Below are positions 1-12,257 of a stretch of DNA of 64,000 nucleotides, one piece after another (within the stretch, counting starts at the first letter, position 1; the number at the start of each line of letters is the position of its first letter). The translations under genes and the position numbers were made by a program. The stretch is taken from positions 65,710,501 through 65,774,500 of the forward strand of contig CM077599.1 of assembly GCA_039654915.1 (NCBI GenBank), read 5' to 3'. The stretch comes from Aquilaria yunnanensis (taxonomy: Eukaryota; Streptophyta; Magnoliopsida; Malvales; Thymelaeaceae). Under the pieces are notes generated by a model. The model had not been told where the DNA came from and ran no database searches. It saw only the letters and a list, made by a program, of their open reading frames with translations.

Positions 1-2900
1 TTAAAGTGCCTTGAGCTTAAGGGGCTTGGGCCTTGCTGATGCAGCGCCAAAGACATTTTCAAAGGCAACAACTTTTCGGTTGGCTCGAGTACCCTTGGCA
101 ATGCATCCTTACCGTTGGCGACGCATCCCTAATGGACTATTCAGCACTTCGTGCTCTTGTGCTTTCTTACACAAATATTGCTCAATTTTCAATCCCCAAA
201 GCCAATTAGGCCTCCCTACAAGAACTCTATAGACCAGGGAGTTAGGCCTCCTTGCAAAGATTATCCAGAAGGTTTTTCCAATAAGAGCATGATTAAAAAG
301 ACACTTATATTTAATACACAAGCCTCTTAAACCCTTAGGCAACATGAGAAGATTCATATTTTAAAGATGGTAGCTGTTTTTATCTTGTGAAACTGACGAC
401 CAAAATTAAATAAAGTTGCTAGAGATCTTAACTAAATTTGTGATTGGAACCTTGAAGAAAGACATGACGTATAATGGCAACAATGTCATAGTCAATTGGA
501 TAAACATCAACTATCCTGTATCATTCAGGAGCCTTCACTTCCAAGAGTCCAGATATTTCAAGATTTTGTCTAGCAAGAACAAAAAAGATGAGGTTCTCAA
601 AATATTCTGGCTAAGAGGAGTGCCCAAATAATTCAAGATGCCCAGATTAATAAAGAAATGAAGAATGAAGGAAAATTCCTAAATTAAATCATTTAAGACA
701 TTCCTACTAAAAAACCACTCAGATTTTAAGAAGTTAACCTCTTAACTTGCTACTAACTCAAATAGATGCAAAAATTCTTAATGGTTAAACCCAATTCTTT
801 GAAGGCTAGAAGAAGATTATGAAATCATTTACAAACAACAAATGGTTGATGGGTAGACCATTGGCCTTCAAGCTCATCAGGTTACCCAATAACTGAATAA
901 GACTTGTAACTAGAAAAGGCTTCAACATATAGGATAAAATATGGGAAGAGAAGGTCACCACGGTGCAAGCCTGCCTAGGGATTAAACCAATCAATAGTGT
1001 TACCATTCACCAATACTAAGTAGGGCACCATGGTAACAAATTGCATTATATGATTAATCAAGGATTTAGGAAACTAAATAACACAAAGGACTTTTTCCAA
1101 GAAAGGCCACCTAATCGTAGGCCTTACAGATATCAAGCATTAAAACCACCTTATAACCTCGAGAACCGCCACTCAACTTAGTATGCTTCACTACATGCAT
1201 GATTTCAAGACCAATAATGACATTATCCTAAATACTATGACCAGGAATGAAAGCATTTTGATATTTTGAAATCAAGGAAGCCATAATAGGTTTTAGTTGG
1301 TTGACAACCACTTTTGCAATAACTTTACAGATGGTGTTGCAAAGACTTATGGGCTAGAAGTCCTCAACTCAATGGCTTCACGGATCTTCGAAATTAGAGG
1401 AATGAAAGTGTGGTTGATTTGACATAGAATACAACCACCATTAAGGAAGGACAAAGTGGCCTTAGTGATAGATCCGCTCATTATATTCCAGTATTTCTTG
1501 AAAAACAGGGGCAGCAAACTATTTGGACCTGGAGCTTTAAGATTTCCTAGATCAAACATAGCTTGCCTGATCTCTTCCTTTGAGAATGGAAGAAATAGAG
1601 GCTCTTTTTACTGACCAGACTGAGTTTAAAAAGGGTGGAGCATAACAAAGTTTGAGTCATCTCACACTATGGGGAGATATAATTGAACAACTGGAAATAA
1701 TAGGCATGAATTTTCTTTTTGATCTTAGCTTTATCATATATCCAGGCTTTATCGGGTAACAAAAGGGCATTGATTCTGGAAGAAAGTTGGCAAGTTCTTA
1801 CATTGAGATGAAAAGAGTGAGTGTTACAATCCTTATGAGCCAACCATTGAATCCTCGATTTTTTAAGCTTGGAATATTCCTCATCAGCTAGAAGGGCACT
1901 ATGTCACTACCGTAACTCTTGAATTTGCCAATGAATTAGAGTTAGATCATTGGCAATTTGGAGCTGTACTAATTGTCCCCCCACTGATTTAATCTTATTC
2001 TTAAGAAGACTGATCAAATTCTTACTCCATTACCTTAAAGAAGGAATAAGGTGATGACATTTACTAACTACCTAAAACATCTTCAATCTTCTAATTGGAG
2101 ACTGCGAAACTAATTTAATGATTTCTTCACACTTGGAGTACTTTGTCCAGAAAGCTTCAAAATGACAAGGGTGATGATAAAAAATCTTAGTCAAGGAGGT
2201 ATCCAACAAAAAAAGCACATGACTAGAGCAGTGAATAGATAAATGGGTCAACTGAGGACTTAGGAAATGACGAAACCATTCCTAATTTCACAGAGCCTTA
2301 TCTAAAACTTCATAAACCAGATCCTCACCATCATGAAAGTTTGACCAAGTAAATGTTAAGCCACTACAGAGGGTTTAAACAAGGTTAAGCTCTTGAATAA
2401 ACAGTTGAAGATGCTCAACCCTAGGACAGTAATAAGCATGGCTCACCATTTTTTCTACTGGAGAAAAAACCTAATTGAAATCTCAAATGAAGAATGCTAG
2501 ACCTATGTACTATTGAATAATGGCTTGAGTTCTATTTCAGGTTGACGGCCCAGAGCGGATGACTGAGGTTCCCATATGCAAAACCCAAATAACAAGTCTG
2601 CCCACTAAACTAGAAACTTTAACATAACCAGATCTCTATCCTTATACACAACCAAGAAAATTGCTTTAGATGACCAACCTAACCAAATCCCTCCATTGCA
2701 GCCTTAAGGATCAAGAAAATCACTTGAATCAAATCCTCAACCTCCTAATATATCCAAGACATCCACCTCTCACATTCTAGTTTCCATTAACTATAAAAGA
2801 GAAGGTCAATTAGTCTTTACTACATTCCTTAGGTGATTAACTAGTAGGGGATGACCTAGACCATGATAGTTAAAACTCAAAATCCTCATTGGATGCCAGG
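1..2900 (-). pseudogene. LINE ORF2 pseudogene: endonuclease, reverse transcriptase, C-terminal region
   Basis: The minus strand near 2870-2700 reads as the N-terminal endonuclease (LMETRM, then GFD..D and GCNGGIWLGW, equivalent to the usual 'GSSGGLALLW'). The reverse transcriptase follows at about 1560-1340 (KAPGPNSLLPLFF, NHTFIPLISKI) and 1006-806 (HLLFVNDFIIFF, the catalytic YADD box changed to FVND). The post-RT region is seen at 357-109 (ALIGKTFWIIF, PNSLVYRVLVGR). ORF2 would normally supply target cleavage and target-primed reverse transcription. One catalytic Asp of the YADD box is lost and stops occur throughout. The C terminus lies beyond the left edge. Confidence 0.85.
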
Positions 2901-4370
2901 GGTTTTATAAGGCTCAAACCCAAAAAAACATTTGTAATCAAAATATGCCTAAACATTATGTTCAAAATCAACCATAGGATTGGTCATTATTTCTTAAACT
3001 AGTTTACTACTATTTGCTGGAGAAAACTTAGGAGACAAACTAAAAACAAAGCAAATGTTCTTAAATTACGAGGTGAGAGAATTGGACATTTTAAATGGAT
3101 GTTCCTATAAGGCTTCATTTTCTAAAAGCAATGGAGCACCGACACATAAATTTGGAATGAAGGGTTGAGGAAAAAAAGAAGATCATTTCGATGGTAAAAA
3201 ATTCAATGGGTCATAAGGATGCATCACTTCTTCCACACGTTTCCACATAGCGATTGGGGAGATAAGTTTGGGCCGTTTCAAAGCACATCTAGAATCATAA
3301 CTAAATGGATGAATATGTTCCCTAATCCAATTGCAAGTTTAGTATCGACCTCGATAGCATCTTTTTGGGATAGAGTCTGGAAGTGAATATAAGTCAACTA
3401 CCTCTACTAAGCCAAGATAAAAGGTACAAGTCGAGTTTGCAACCTAATTATTTGACCCTGATAGATGCACAAAGAAAATCCTAAATTAAATAATGTTCTA
3501 GCCTGAAGATTTTTGACCTAAACTAGATCACTCACTTGAACATCCATAGATGATATTGAGGAAGAAAGTATGGCTTTTGTTTTTGAATCTGGTGAGTCAT
3601 GTATCTCTTTAGGGTTAGGAAAATGGACAAATTGTATATTTGCTTTTATCTCTTCTTCTAGGTTACTATCCACAATGTTATCCCCCAAACCAGCAAAAGG
3701 TGTATCTTTATCATGTAGGTCAAAAGGACTAGATGGGCCTTGATCAACCATCAAGAAATTTTATTGTTGGTTAGTTTCATCACGAAGGAAAGCTTGATAA
3801 TGAGGGGCACAACTCCCCATTATACCTGCATGTTGAAGGAACATGTCTGGATCTTGTAAGACACAATTCCAAATGGTTTTGCCTCAACTTTTTATGTCAT
3901 GGCCATTAAACCTAATCTGACCATTAAACCTCACCATTTTCTACTAAATTTATTAATCCATGAGGCCCTTTACACTTTTCACTTTGCTTGGATAGAGATA
4001 CACTAGTAGGATCAAATGGTGAAAATTCATTAGGAATATTCCAAAGGTCATCAACTTTAGATTCGTGTGGTAATTCATTAGTAGATGTGCACAAAATTTC
4101 ATCAGTGAACTCAAGAGCTTGTCTATCTTGGAAGTAGTCCATGATATTAATAGGTGAAGGTAAAAAATAGTCTCTTGAGTGCCCCGCTTTGCCACATCAT
4201 CTATAAATCTTGAATAATCATTCATACTTAAGTTGAATCTAATTTAAGTGTCCCATTTTATCCCTCCAGTAGAATCCAAGCAACATTGGCTTTGTAATAT
4301 CCATTTTAACACGAATTTGAAGATAATGGCATTAGAGGCCTAAAGTATGAGTATGATCCACTACTTCTAA

Positions 4371-5774
4371 TGTTAGTGTTGTGCCCACAAGCCAATCATG
4401 AGATGATTATATTTTTTACATTGAGCCATGATATTTTATTGAGACATTACTTCAGTAATTGTGTTTGTTATTTTTTCTTCTATGTGACATAATCAAACAT
4501 AATTATAACCCTAGAATAATAGTATTTTTAAACATCTCTGGTTTAGTATTATTGTTGAGTGGGTTGCAAAACTACATAAAGACTACCATGTGTGGAGACT
4601 GATATGAGATATGCAATCTACATATGAGTACAAGTTGGAGAACTTATGTACTGGATTAACATCATGAGAATGCTACATGGATCATTATATGAGTGTCATA
4701 AGTGATTCTCATAATGATGATGGTATATGTAGTCCTTTGACCTAAGGTTATTAAGTTTCCCTACATATTAGTCACATACTTTGATACTTCCCCTTGTTGA
4801 GTGAACATGAAGGTGGTCATTGGGTGTGTCACATATCATGCGGAGGGTTTTGTATGATCAAAATGAGATTTGTCCCTCTTATGTAATGGGAGTAATATCT
4901 TCAAGTGCCTTGATTGAGTGAGACTGAAGAAATGCATGGCCATTCTCGAATGAGTTGATATGGGATATCAAAGTCATCAGTTTTAGTCAGTTTACTCAGT
5001 AATCAAAAAAACTTAGATTGGGCTGTACGAGAGTTACACATTTCATGTCTCGTACTCGGTCTTGATATCTTGGATAAAGAGACAATGACATATACAAATA
5101 ATGATAATAGAGTTTTGGTCAAATCACTAACTATCTTGTCACTGAGATAGCAATGATGTGTTGTTAGACACTGCTCATTGTGTATGATCATAAATGTGAT
5201 TTATGATCATTGCCAATGTGATAAAAGTCTATTGGGTAACATACGTAGAGCCAATTGGATTATTTGAGTGCATGGGCCAAATTGTTTAGTTTTGGTTTTA
5301 TGATAATTTTTTATTAAAAATTGGATTGAGCCATTATGAAGCTCGAAATTAGGCCTAATTATAGGGTTTTGAAACCTATTAGGCTTGGCAGTTAAGCCTC
5401 ACTATATATACATCATATAGTAAGGATTTTGAGCCCTAGCCTCCTTAAGGATGAAATCAGAAGGGTTCTGAAAAGTTTTAGCTAGATTCCTCTCTTGCTT
5501 TTTCTTGGAGAATGCAAGCTAACACTGAGGGCGTAAGAGGAATACACTTGCCCGGACGTGGTGGAGGCATGGTGATCTGAGTGGTTCGTGTGGATATCGT
5601 AGAGAGCTTAAATACATCAATTGTTCAAGTTTGTGAGTCGACTCAACAGTTGAGTGAAAGATCTCAGCTGTCTAGGTATAAGATATTTTGAACACCTGAT
5701 TTACTCCTTTTTACTTGGATCTTGAGGATTTCGATTAGTTTCTGTTTCGCTTATTTGGCTCCTGAAACCCTACA
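4371..5774 (+). mobile_element. Solo LTR, copy 1 of a three-copy family
   Basis: It begins TGTTAGTGTTGTGCCC and ends GAAACCCTACA, so it has the canonical TG...CA ends. The flanking 5-mers are TCTAA (4366-4370) and TCTAG (5775-5779), a target-site duplication with one mismatch. It aligns end to end with 30801-32220 and, inverted, with 43556-44971. No gag, pol, primer-binding site or second LTR is attached, so it is a solo LTR left by recombination. A TATA-like TATATATA lies at 5403-5410 in the expected U3/R position. It sits inside LINE ORF1, so it is younger than that LINE. Confidence 0.9.
5403..5410 (+). promoter_or_regulatory. TATA box of solo LTR copy 1
   Basis: TATATATA, about 370 bases before the LTR end. 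The same place in copy 2 has TATATATA at 31851-31858 and copy 3 has a minus-strand TATAAATA near 43907-43916. Conservation at a fixed position in all three LTRs supports it as the old promoter. Present activity is unknown. Confidence 0.5.
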
Positions 5775-6190
5775 TCTAGTGTGGCCAATATCTTGCCATT
5801 CAATTCTGCAATTGAATCTGTAATGAGCAAGCTATGCAATTTGTGAATTTGAACCCACATTGACACATGTTTTAAATCATGCTTTTCATATGGTAAGTCT
5901 AGTAATAAGTGGCAAATATAAGCCAAAGCACCATCAAAATGCCAAAGACCATTCTAAATAATACCCAACAAATTCACCCTAGAAAAAAACTTAATAATAT
6001 ACCAGTTTTGACCAATAGATCCTAGAACTTTAGCTTTTCCTTAAAGATAATGTGATTATAAATAAAGCTATAATGGAAGGTATGTTTATCATAAGCTTGA
6101 AGAAGCAAGCAATTGTGAAGATCTTCATTATAAGTAGCAATTTTCTCAAATGAGGCAATTGGCCTTTGTCGTTTGGACTAGTTATTAAAT

Positions 6191-7989
6191 GGTTGCTCTA
6201 TTCCTTGCTAAATGCAGCAACAGGCTGAGCACAAATCTTTGGGATAAACTACCAAACCAAACCAAAAGAAAAGCAAGCATAACACTGCCATGCAAACCCA
6301 AAATCCCAAAACTAATGTATAGATCAAAAACAATCGAATCTTCAAATAAAGAAGCACAACACAAACTTTCTCACATCAACTTCACATAAAAAGAAAATCA
6401 GCCAACCAACAGTAGGTAAACAAGATAGCAATAGTAGAAGACTTCATAGGAGACCAATAATTGAAGTTAGAATAACTATCAGAATAACAACATTCCACAA
6501 ATAAAAGTAATAAGTAACTTGATTATGCTCAGCAAAGAATGCTAAATGCCTAGGGGCTTATATGCTGAAGTCTCAACCTTTTGCTCAACTAGAACAGAGA
6601 TAAGAAAGTCATATCCTTTGCTAAAACCAAGCTTTATTCCAATTTTCATCAAGAAACTTCTTCAATGCTATCAAACAAGCAAAATAGATCCAAAGCCAAA
6701 CTGAAGAATCGCGACAACCTCCTCGGTGTTTGGTTTCCTCTCTAAACTCAATGCTCCAACATGTGATATCAAAGCATCGTTGGCTGCCTCTCACTTTGTG
6801 ATTTATGGAAAGCTTAAAGTGATTGAAGAGAACAGTTTTGGATTTTCATTAACGAGACTAAAGTGATGGCAAAACCAACACCTTAAACTTGAATAGGAAT
6901 CCTAAGCTACATGATTATCATGCAGCAAGCACCAAATCACATAGCCAAAGAGAAGCCAGTGGCTGAGGATGAGAAAATTAGATAGCCAAGGGCAATAAAT
7001 TCATTTCTACATACTCCAATCAAAGCTATGAAATGTTAGTAGTTGGATTTGATTTTGGGGAAGGGCAAAGCAATGGTAAAATAATGATAGGGTGATCAGA
7101 AGAAGAGAGTAACATAGAAGTTGAGATAGATTTGGTGGAATTTTTGCAAAAGAAGAATCAGATGATGAATTAGCTTTTCCCAACTGGAGATAATCAACCT
7201 CACTAGTGAGTTTTTTTGTAAAATGTTATAATATTACCAATAAAGCTTGAAAATTGACAAATTATTCGCTATGTTGAAAGTTTACTAAATAGTCTATATT
7301 TTTATAATGTTTACAATTTATCCCAAAAAATTTAAAAGTAATAGTTTAGTCACATGAATGCAAGTCTTTTATGTCATTGTGAATGGACTTATATCCCTTA
7401 ACCTCTTCCTTGAGTTTTCTGTATATTGACATTACTATTGATCCATATTAAATAAAACATTGACTCATTCTTTTGTAAAAATAAAAAAAAAATAAAAAAT
7501 AAAAAAACTTAACCAAATATCATACAGTTATATTTTTTTTATTTGCAAAATGTGAACTAATTAAGAGAAAATTATTTTTCTAGTTTTATGGTTTTCATGT
7601 TCAATGAATTTTGAATAATTTTCTACAATCTTACTTTACAGGAATTATAATCCCTTTAATACATAATTAAATTAATATATTATCCATTATCTCAATTTAG
7701 GTTTTAAGATCATGATTCATTTCATACAATATTAGGTCATTTTGTACTTACAAGGTAATAACATATTATCCAAAAACAAACCTAAATCTATTTTGCACCC
7801 TCAAAACGTGTTAACTTGGATAGTTTTATACCTAAAGTGTGACTCAGATTAGCCCGATCTTGGAACAATGAATAGTTGGACATATTGCTTTTGAAGCTAT
7901 AAACTCAGCCCATATGACATCATAATGCATTGTCTTTGTACATTATTAAAAGTACATCACTCAAATATTTGAATTTAAACATTTAGGCC
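6191..7989. other. No recognisable gene; possibly LINE 5' UTR, then AT-rich spacer
   Basis: About 6190-7200 continues from the LINE ORF1 without a visible break and is richer in GC than what follows, so it may be the LINE 5' UTR or the flank it entered. The plus-strand open stretch at 6189-6389 resembles no family I know. From 7200 the sequence is AT-rich, with an A-rich run near 7480-7510. I see no coding signal. Confidence 0.4.
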
Positions 7990-9391
7990 AAAAATTATAA
8001 AAACATACACATACAAGACAATTGAGTTGATAGCAACATACTCAACTTCACATAATGAAAGCATCACATTTGCTTGCTTGCTTCTTTGATGCCCGTGAAA
8101 ATGATATATCTCCCAAAAAAAGTAAATCCAATTGTGATCATTCTTTCATGAAGGTCTCTTCCAATTTGTTTTCAAAATACCCCATAAGTTTGTACTCATC
8201 ATTGTATGTGTAGAGCAACCCATAATTCATGGTCCCCTTAATGTAATGAAACTAGTCAGGAATCTCCATATACCTGTTGATTAGTTAGAAGAGTATATTT
8301 GGCTTGGTACATGTCAAATATCTCAAGCTACCAACCAAACTTCTAAAGAAAATATTTATTCACATCTCCTTTGTTCATTTTTCTACAACTCCAATCTTGT
8401 TTCAACAATGGTTGAGACATGGTTGTAGTTTTCCATGACAAAGCTCTTTAGGATTTTACTTTGCGTAACTATTTTGAGAGATGAAGATTGCTTCCCTGGT
8501 TTGCACAACATTGATGCTAAGGAAATGAGCTATTTTTTACAATATCTATCATCTCAAATTCTTTTATCATACTTATTTTGAAAGCTTTAAACATACATGG
8601 ATTATTGCTGATGAAGATGAAATCATCTACATATAGACGGACAACTAACACGCTTTTGCTTGTCACATTCTTCACATATAGTACATGCTCATTGAGAGAT
8701 TTCAATCCATTCACATGGAAGTAGTCATTAATCCCCATGTTTTATGCACAATGAGCTTTCTTTAAACTATAGAGTGCCTTCTTCAACTTTTGTATAATCA
8801 ATTCATTCTTATTGTATTTCCCTTTGCAACAAGTCTTGCTTTGTATATCTGGGATTATCCCTTAGCAATTCTTTTCATCTTGTAGACCTTTTTTATGTTT
8901 TTTAAATCTTTTGGGATATTAATCTACTATTAATTTTTTTTATTTTCAATGGAGTAAATCTTTTCGTCCATTGCTATTGTCCACTTTTCTTCCTTATTAA
9001 TTTTCTCAAAGCTGATTTGATCACTACTAATCATTAGGCAATATAGATTGACATACTCATCTACCAGCTCTGTATTTTGAGACAAATCATTTAGACTACA
9101 AGTTCCTCTATGCTCCATGTTTGAAAAAATCATGTTCAATTAATGATGATGCTTCATTTAAAGTATGAGAACCCAAATAGCCACATTGAAGAGTCTACTG
9201 ATCTCTGGACAATTGTAGTTTAATTGTCACTCTTCTTGTCTCTATTGGCCTTTTTCCTTAAGTGATTAGCTTTGTATCCTTAGAGGCTTCAGTTTGATCT
9301 TAACTCCATCATTCATTTTCTTCAAAAATAACATCCCAGCTAAAAATGACTCTTTTGGTGATTGGATTATGCAAGTCTACAACGTATAATC
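7990..9391 (-). mobile_element. Copia retrotransposon pol remnant (integrase C-term, RT, RNase H)
   Basis: Read leftwards on the minus strand: an integrase C-terminal tail at about 9391-9300 (HNPITKRVIFSWDVIFEENE), the RT N-terminus at 9139-8930 (SFEKINKEEKWTIAMDEKI), the RT core at 8738-8517 (LYVDDFIFISNN, an intact YVDD box), then the connection and RNase H at about 8330-8000 (MYQAKYTLLTNQ, YGLLYTYNDEYKLMGY, FLGDISFS, EVEYVAINS-like). The order and motifs are those of Ty1/Copia. Frames are broken by several stops and frameshifts. No LTR, PBS or gag is visible on either side. The right edge meets an hAT transposase abruptly. Confidence 0.85.
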
Positions 9392-11280
9392 TTATGCACA
9401 AATAAGTACTTCTACAATCAAAGGGATAAAAAAGCTACGGAAAATATCAAACACTTTTTTTCTAATACTGAATGCTGACTTAGAAATAACAAAAAAAATT
9501 GGTATAGCAAAAACATATCTTGCCGTTAATGAAAGAACCCGATATTTTCTACTATTGACTCTCCACCAATTCAATATGTTAAATGGAAAATCATCATCAT
9601 TGTCATCACCATCATCAAAATTTTCAGCAAGATACCATTCCAACTCAAATCTAACACTTAAACCTTTTTCTTCATGTTTTTGTTTCTTATACAATTTGTG
9701 TAAGTTAGAATAATTGAAACCAGTAGGGAGTAATATGGTGTTTTTATTTTTTTTTTCCTTGCCTTGCTCAAAAACAATACTTGTTTGCCCTGTAAAGGAT
9801 GAAAAAACTACAATATATTCATCAACCATTGCAAACAACTTACATTCCGCTACTTTAGTCATTTTAGCACCCTTTTCAACCTTATTAGAATTTTCAAAAT
9901 TCCGCTTCACATAATCAAACATATATCTAGGATCAAGAATTTCAACAATAAAGAGTAAACATTTATGTTCTTAACATTTTCCCAATATTTTTTATATTTG
10001 CATTTCATTTTCTCAACCATAAATTTTAAGTTAGCATCATCACAGTTCTTCATCTTATTCAATGCTACCTCAATATCATAAATTTCATGAAAAAAATTAT
10101 TTGCAATAACATACAACGAGCTAGAGACACAAGTTGTTTTTTCATAAAAATGCTATAAGAATTGCATAATTATCCTAGCATGTGCCCAATCCTTATCTGT
10201 AGAAATGTTATTCTTCTCCATAACATTAAATTTATATTAGAGATCATGATCTCTTAAGTCATCAAATGTCTTCTGAAATTTACAAGTTGTTTCTAGTATC
10301 AAAAAAGTAGAATTCTACCTCGTCTTTACATCTAGGCAAAAGAGGCTCATACAATCAAATTTTACAGTAGCTACACTCTCCATAAATTTTCTTGACTTAG
10401 AAAAAAAAGAGCTAATATATCACACAGCACGGCAGACGCAAATAGTCAAATCATTGATCTCTTTTAAATCATCATAAATAATAAGGTTAATAATTTATGC
10501 ACAACACCACATGTGAAGATACTTTCTATTTAGGACACTTCCATCCTTCAATTTCTTTTTCAAGTACAAAAGAATAACATCATTAAAAGACACATTGTCA
10601 ACCATTATAGTTAAAACCTTGTCAATCCCCCAAACTTGTAAACATTTTTCAATCGCCTTACCAACTTCTTCATCTTTATGACAATGAATTGGATAGAAGT
10701 TTAAGATTCTTTTGTGTAAATTCCATTATTCGACAATGAATTGGATGGTTAAACACATGTAGTTACAGTTTTGGATTGATGTCCACGTATCAATTGTAAG
10801 AAATACATTATTAGCCTTCCTGCTTAAGGACTTCCCCCTACTTGTCTTTTCTTGCAAATATTGTTTAAGGCAATCCCTAGCCATAGTAATATAAAGAACT
10901 GGAAATTTAGGTTGAACAACACTCATGAAGTGATGGAAATTATCACGTTTAACAATTTTGAATAGCTATTCATTAACAATGATCATGCTAATTAAATCCT
11001 TCCTACATGATTCTAATCAAATTTCCAATTCACAATGCCACTAGAACTATACCAACCAATTTGTTTTCTAAAAGACAGAGTATTGCTTTTTATCATCTAT
11101 TAAATCAATACAATCTTTGTAACACCTATTAACATGATTTCTTAACGAAGTTGTACCATTTCTAGAAGTACATTTCAATTCACCACCACACATAAGGCAC
11201 AGAGCCACTTGATAATCTTTTTTCTCACAAGGCAATTTTCCAAAGTATTCCTAAACCAAAGTTAGCTATCTATTAACTTT
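9392..11280 (-). pseudogene. hAT transposase pseudogene (BED finger, core, dimerisation domain)
   Basis: The minus strand encodes, in order: a BED zinc finger near 11215-11090 (CLMCGGELKC, then NGTTSLRNHVNRC); an hAT core segment at 10926-10726 (RDCLKQYLQE, FLTIDTWTSIQNCNYMCLT); a middle segment at 10116-9907 (NNFFHEIYDIE, MKCKYKKYWENV); and the hAT C-terminal dimerisation domain at 9620-9395 (FNILNWWRVNSRKY, LTARYVFAIPI, SKSAFSIRKK, VEVLICA). This is the RICESLEEPER/Ac-like layout. Frames change between blocks and stops occur between 11090 and 9907. The last block alone is open for 176 codons. A stop follows VEVLICA, with no C-terminal tail. Confidence 0.85.
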
Positions 11281-12249
11281 CCTTTTACCAGTTATAATAG
11301 AGCCTTGAGTTGAAATGTTAGTTGAAATATTATTCACTTGTTCTTGCAATGGACCTTATAATTGCTATCTAATTCTTTATGTGTAAAAATTCTTTGTCCT
11401 ATTCCTAAATCAATCATCTGCAATATTTGATCAATTAGTTAAAGTTTGTCCACCATTACATGTATACTAGAAAACATAATTGGTGATCTTCACCTATCTT
11501 TCTTATAATATTTCTATTTCTAACTAGCTCTAGTTTGCAATGCTTTGTGCTTCAACTGTTACACAAGTACCATGTCAAGACAAAAGAAAGAAGATACGTA
11601 GCAAAAATAATTAGTAGAAATGAAACTAAAATCATAAAATTAGAGAAGGCAAGCGATATACAAGTTGACAATAACCAAAAATCAAATGAAACTAAAGCAA
11701 TTAGCAAAATCAAGCAATATAATTACAAAGACCAAACGAATAAATCAAATATTCTACCACTAACCAGCTATACAAGAAAGAGTAAGCGAGCCACCCTTTT
11801 CAACTGTCCAAAAGCCATGAGAAATGGAGAAAGTAAGTGATGAAGCAGGCTACTTGGCGAGAAAGATTGAGATATCGAATCACTATGAAAGCAAGCAAGA
11901 GAAAGCACAATTTGTTGTTTAACGAATGAGGAAAATGGATAACAGATTAATCACACAGTGAGCCAAGAGAGCAATAGACTTAAGAACTCCACGAGAGAGA
12001 GCGAGCAATGAACTAAGTTGAAAAAGAAAGATTAAAGGAGCGAAGTAGTATGTGTGTGAGCAAGAAAGCATTGCCACTAATTGCGAGTGAGCGAAAAAGA
12101 TGAAGAACTGATTGCCGAGAGATAAGAAAGACCATACAGTGAGAATTGAGAAAAATATGAGTGAGTTTGTTATTAGAATAATGTTAGGGATTACATGTTT
12201 ACCGGGGAAGTTGGGTTTGCGGGTTGGTTGGATTGGATGAACACCTCTA
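9392..12249 (-). mobile_element. hAT DNA transposon remnant, 5' end present, 3' end lost
   Basis: The minus-strand start is a terminal motif TAGAGGTGTTCATCCAATCC (plus-strand end at 12249), which matches the hAT terminus at 32326 (TATAGGTGTTCATTGGGCC). Next come about 750 bases of leader and then an hAT transposase. The element stops at the transposase C-terminus with no 3' UTR or second TIR, and Copia integrase sequence begins at once, so the 3' end was deleted or overwritten. The right flank TCAATAAG (12250-12257) would be the target copy, but there is no partner to test it against. Confidence 0.75.
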
Positions 12250-12257
12250 TCAATAAG

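Larger units (their letters stand above)
1..6190 (-). mobile_element. LINE (non-LTR retrotransposon), degenerate, runs off left edge, split by a solo LTR
   Basis: Reading the minus strand from about 6190 leftwards gives, in order, a DUF4283-like ORF1 with a zinc knuckle, an endonuclease, a reverse transcriptase and the conserved region after the RT, still in progress at base 1. This is the usual order of plant L1-type LINEs. The element occupies about 5775-6190 and 1-4370; the interval 4371-5774 is a later LTR insertion. All reading frames contain many stops and frameshifts, so it is a fossil. The 5' end is uncertain: the minus strand from about 7200 to 6190 may be its 5' UTR, but I see no boundary signal. 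The 3' end and poly(A) lie outside the window. Confidence 0.85.
3518..6190 (-). pseudogene. LINE ORF1 pseudogene (DUF4283 plus zinc knuckle), interrupted by solo LTR
   Basis: Right of the LTR the minus strand encodes a DUF4283-type segment with MWVQIHKLHSLLITD, matching the 'fWVRIHNLP' signature of plant LINE ORF1, then LNGKILATL. Left of the LTR the same frame resumes with VVDHTHTLGL, stop, then IRVKMDITKPM and a zinc knuckle-like CGKAGHSRDY with its first Cys codon mutated. The frame joins exactly if the LTR and one target copy are removed. Further left the ORF continues as acidic low-complexity sequence (open stretches at 3924-4142 and 3518-3754). The product would be the nucleic-acid-binding ORF1 protein. 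It is broken by at least three stops besides the LTR. Confidence 0.8.

Noticed and set aside
6189..6389. Small plus-strand basic protein.
   Set aside because: Opposite strand to the LINE 5' region, no motif, composition-driven.
9714..9914. Plus-strand frame of 66 codons.
   Set aside because: Antisense shadow of the hAT transposase dimerisation region.
11535..11840. 101-codon lysine- and threonine-rich plus-strand frame.
   Set aside because: Lies antisense in the leader of the minus-strand hAT. Composition reflects A-rich DNA and no domain is visible.
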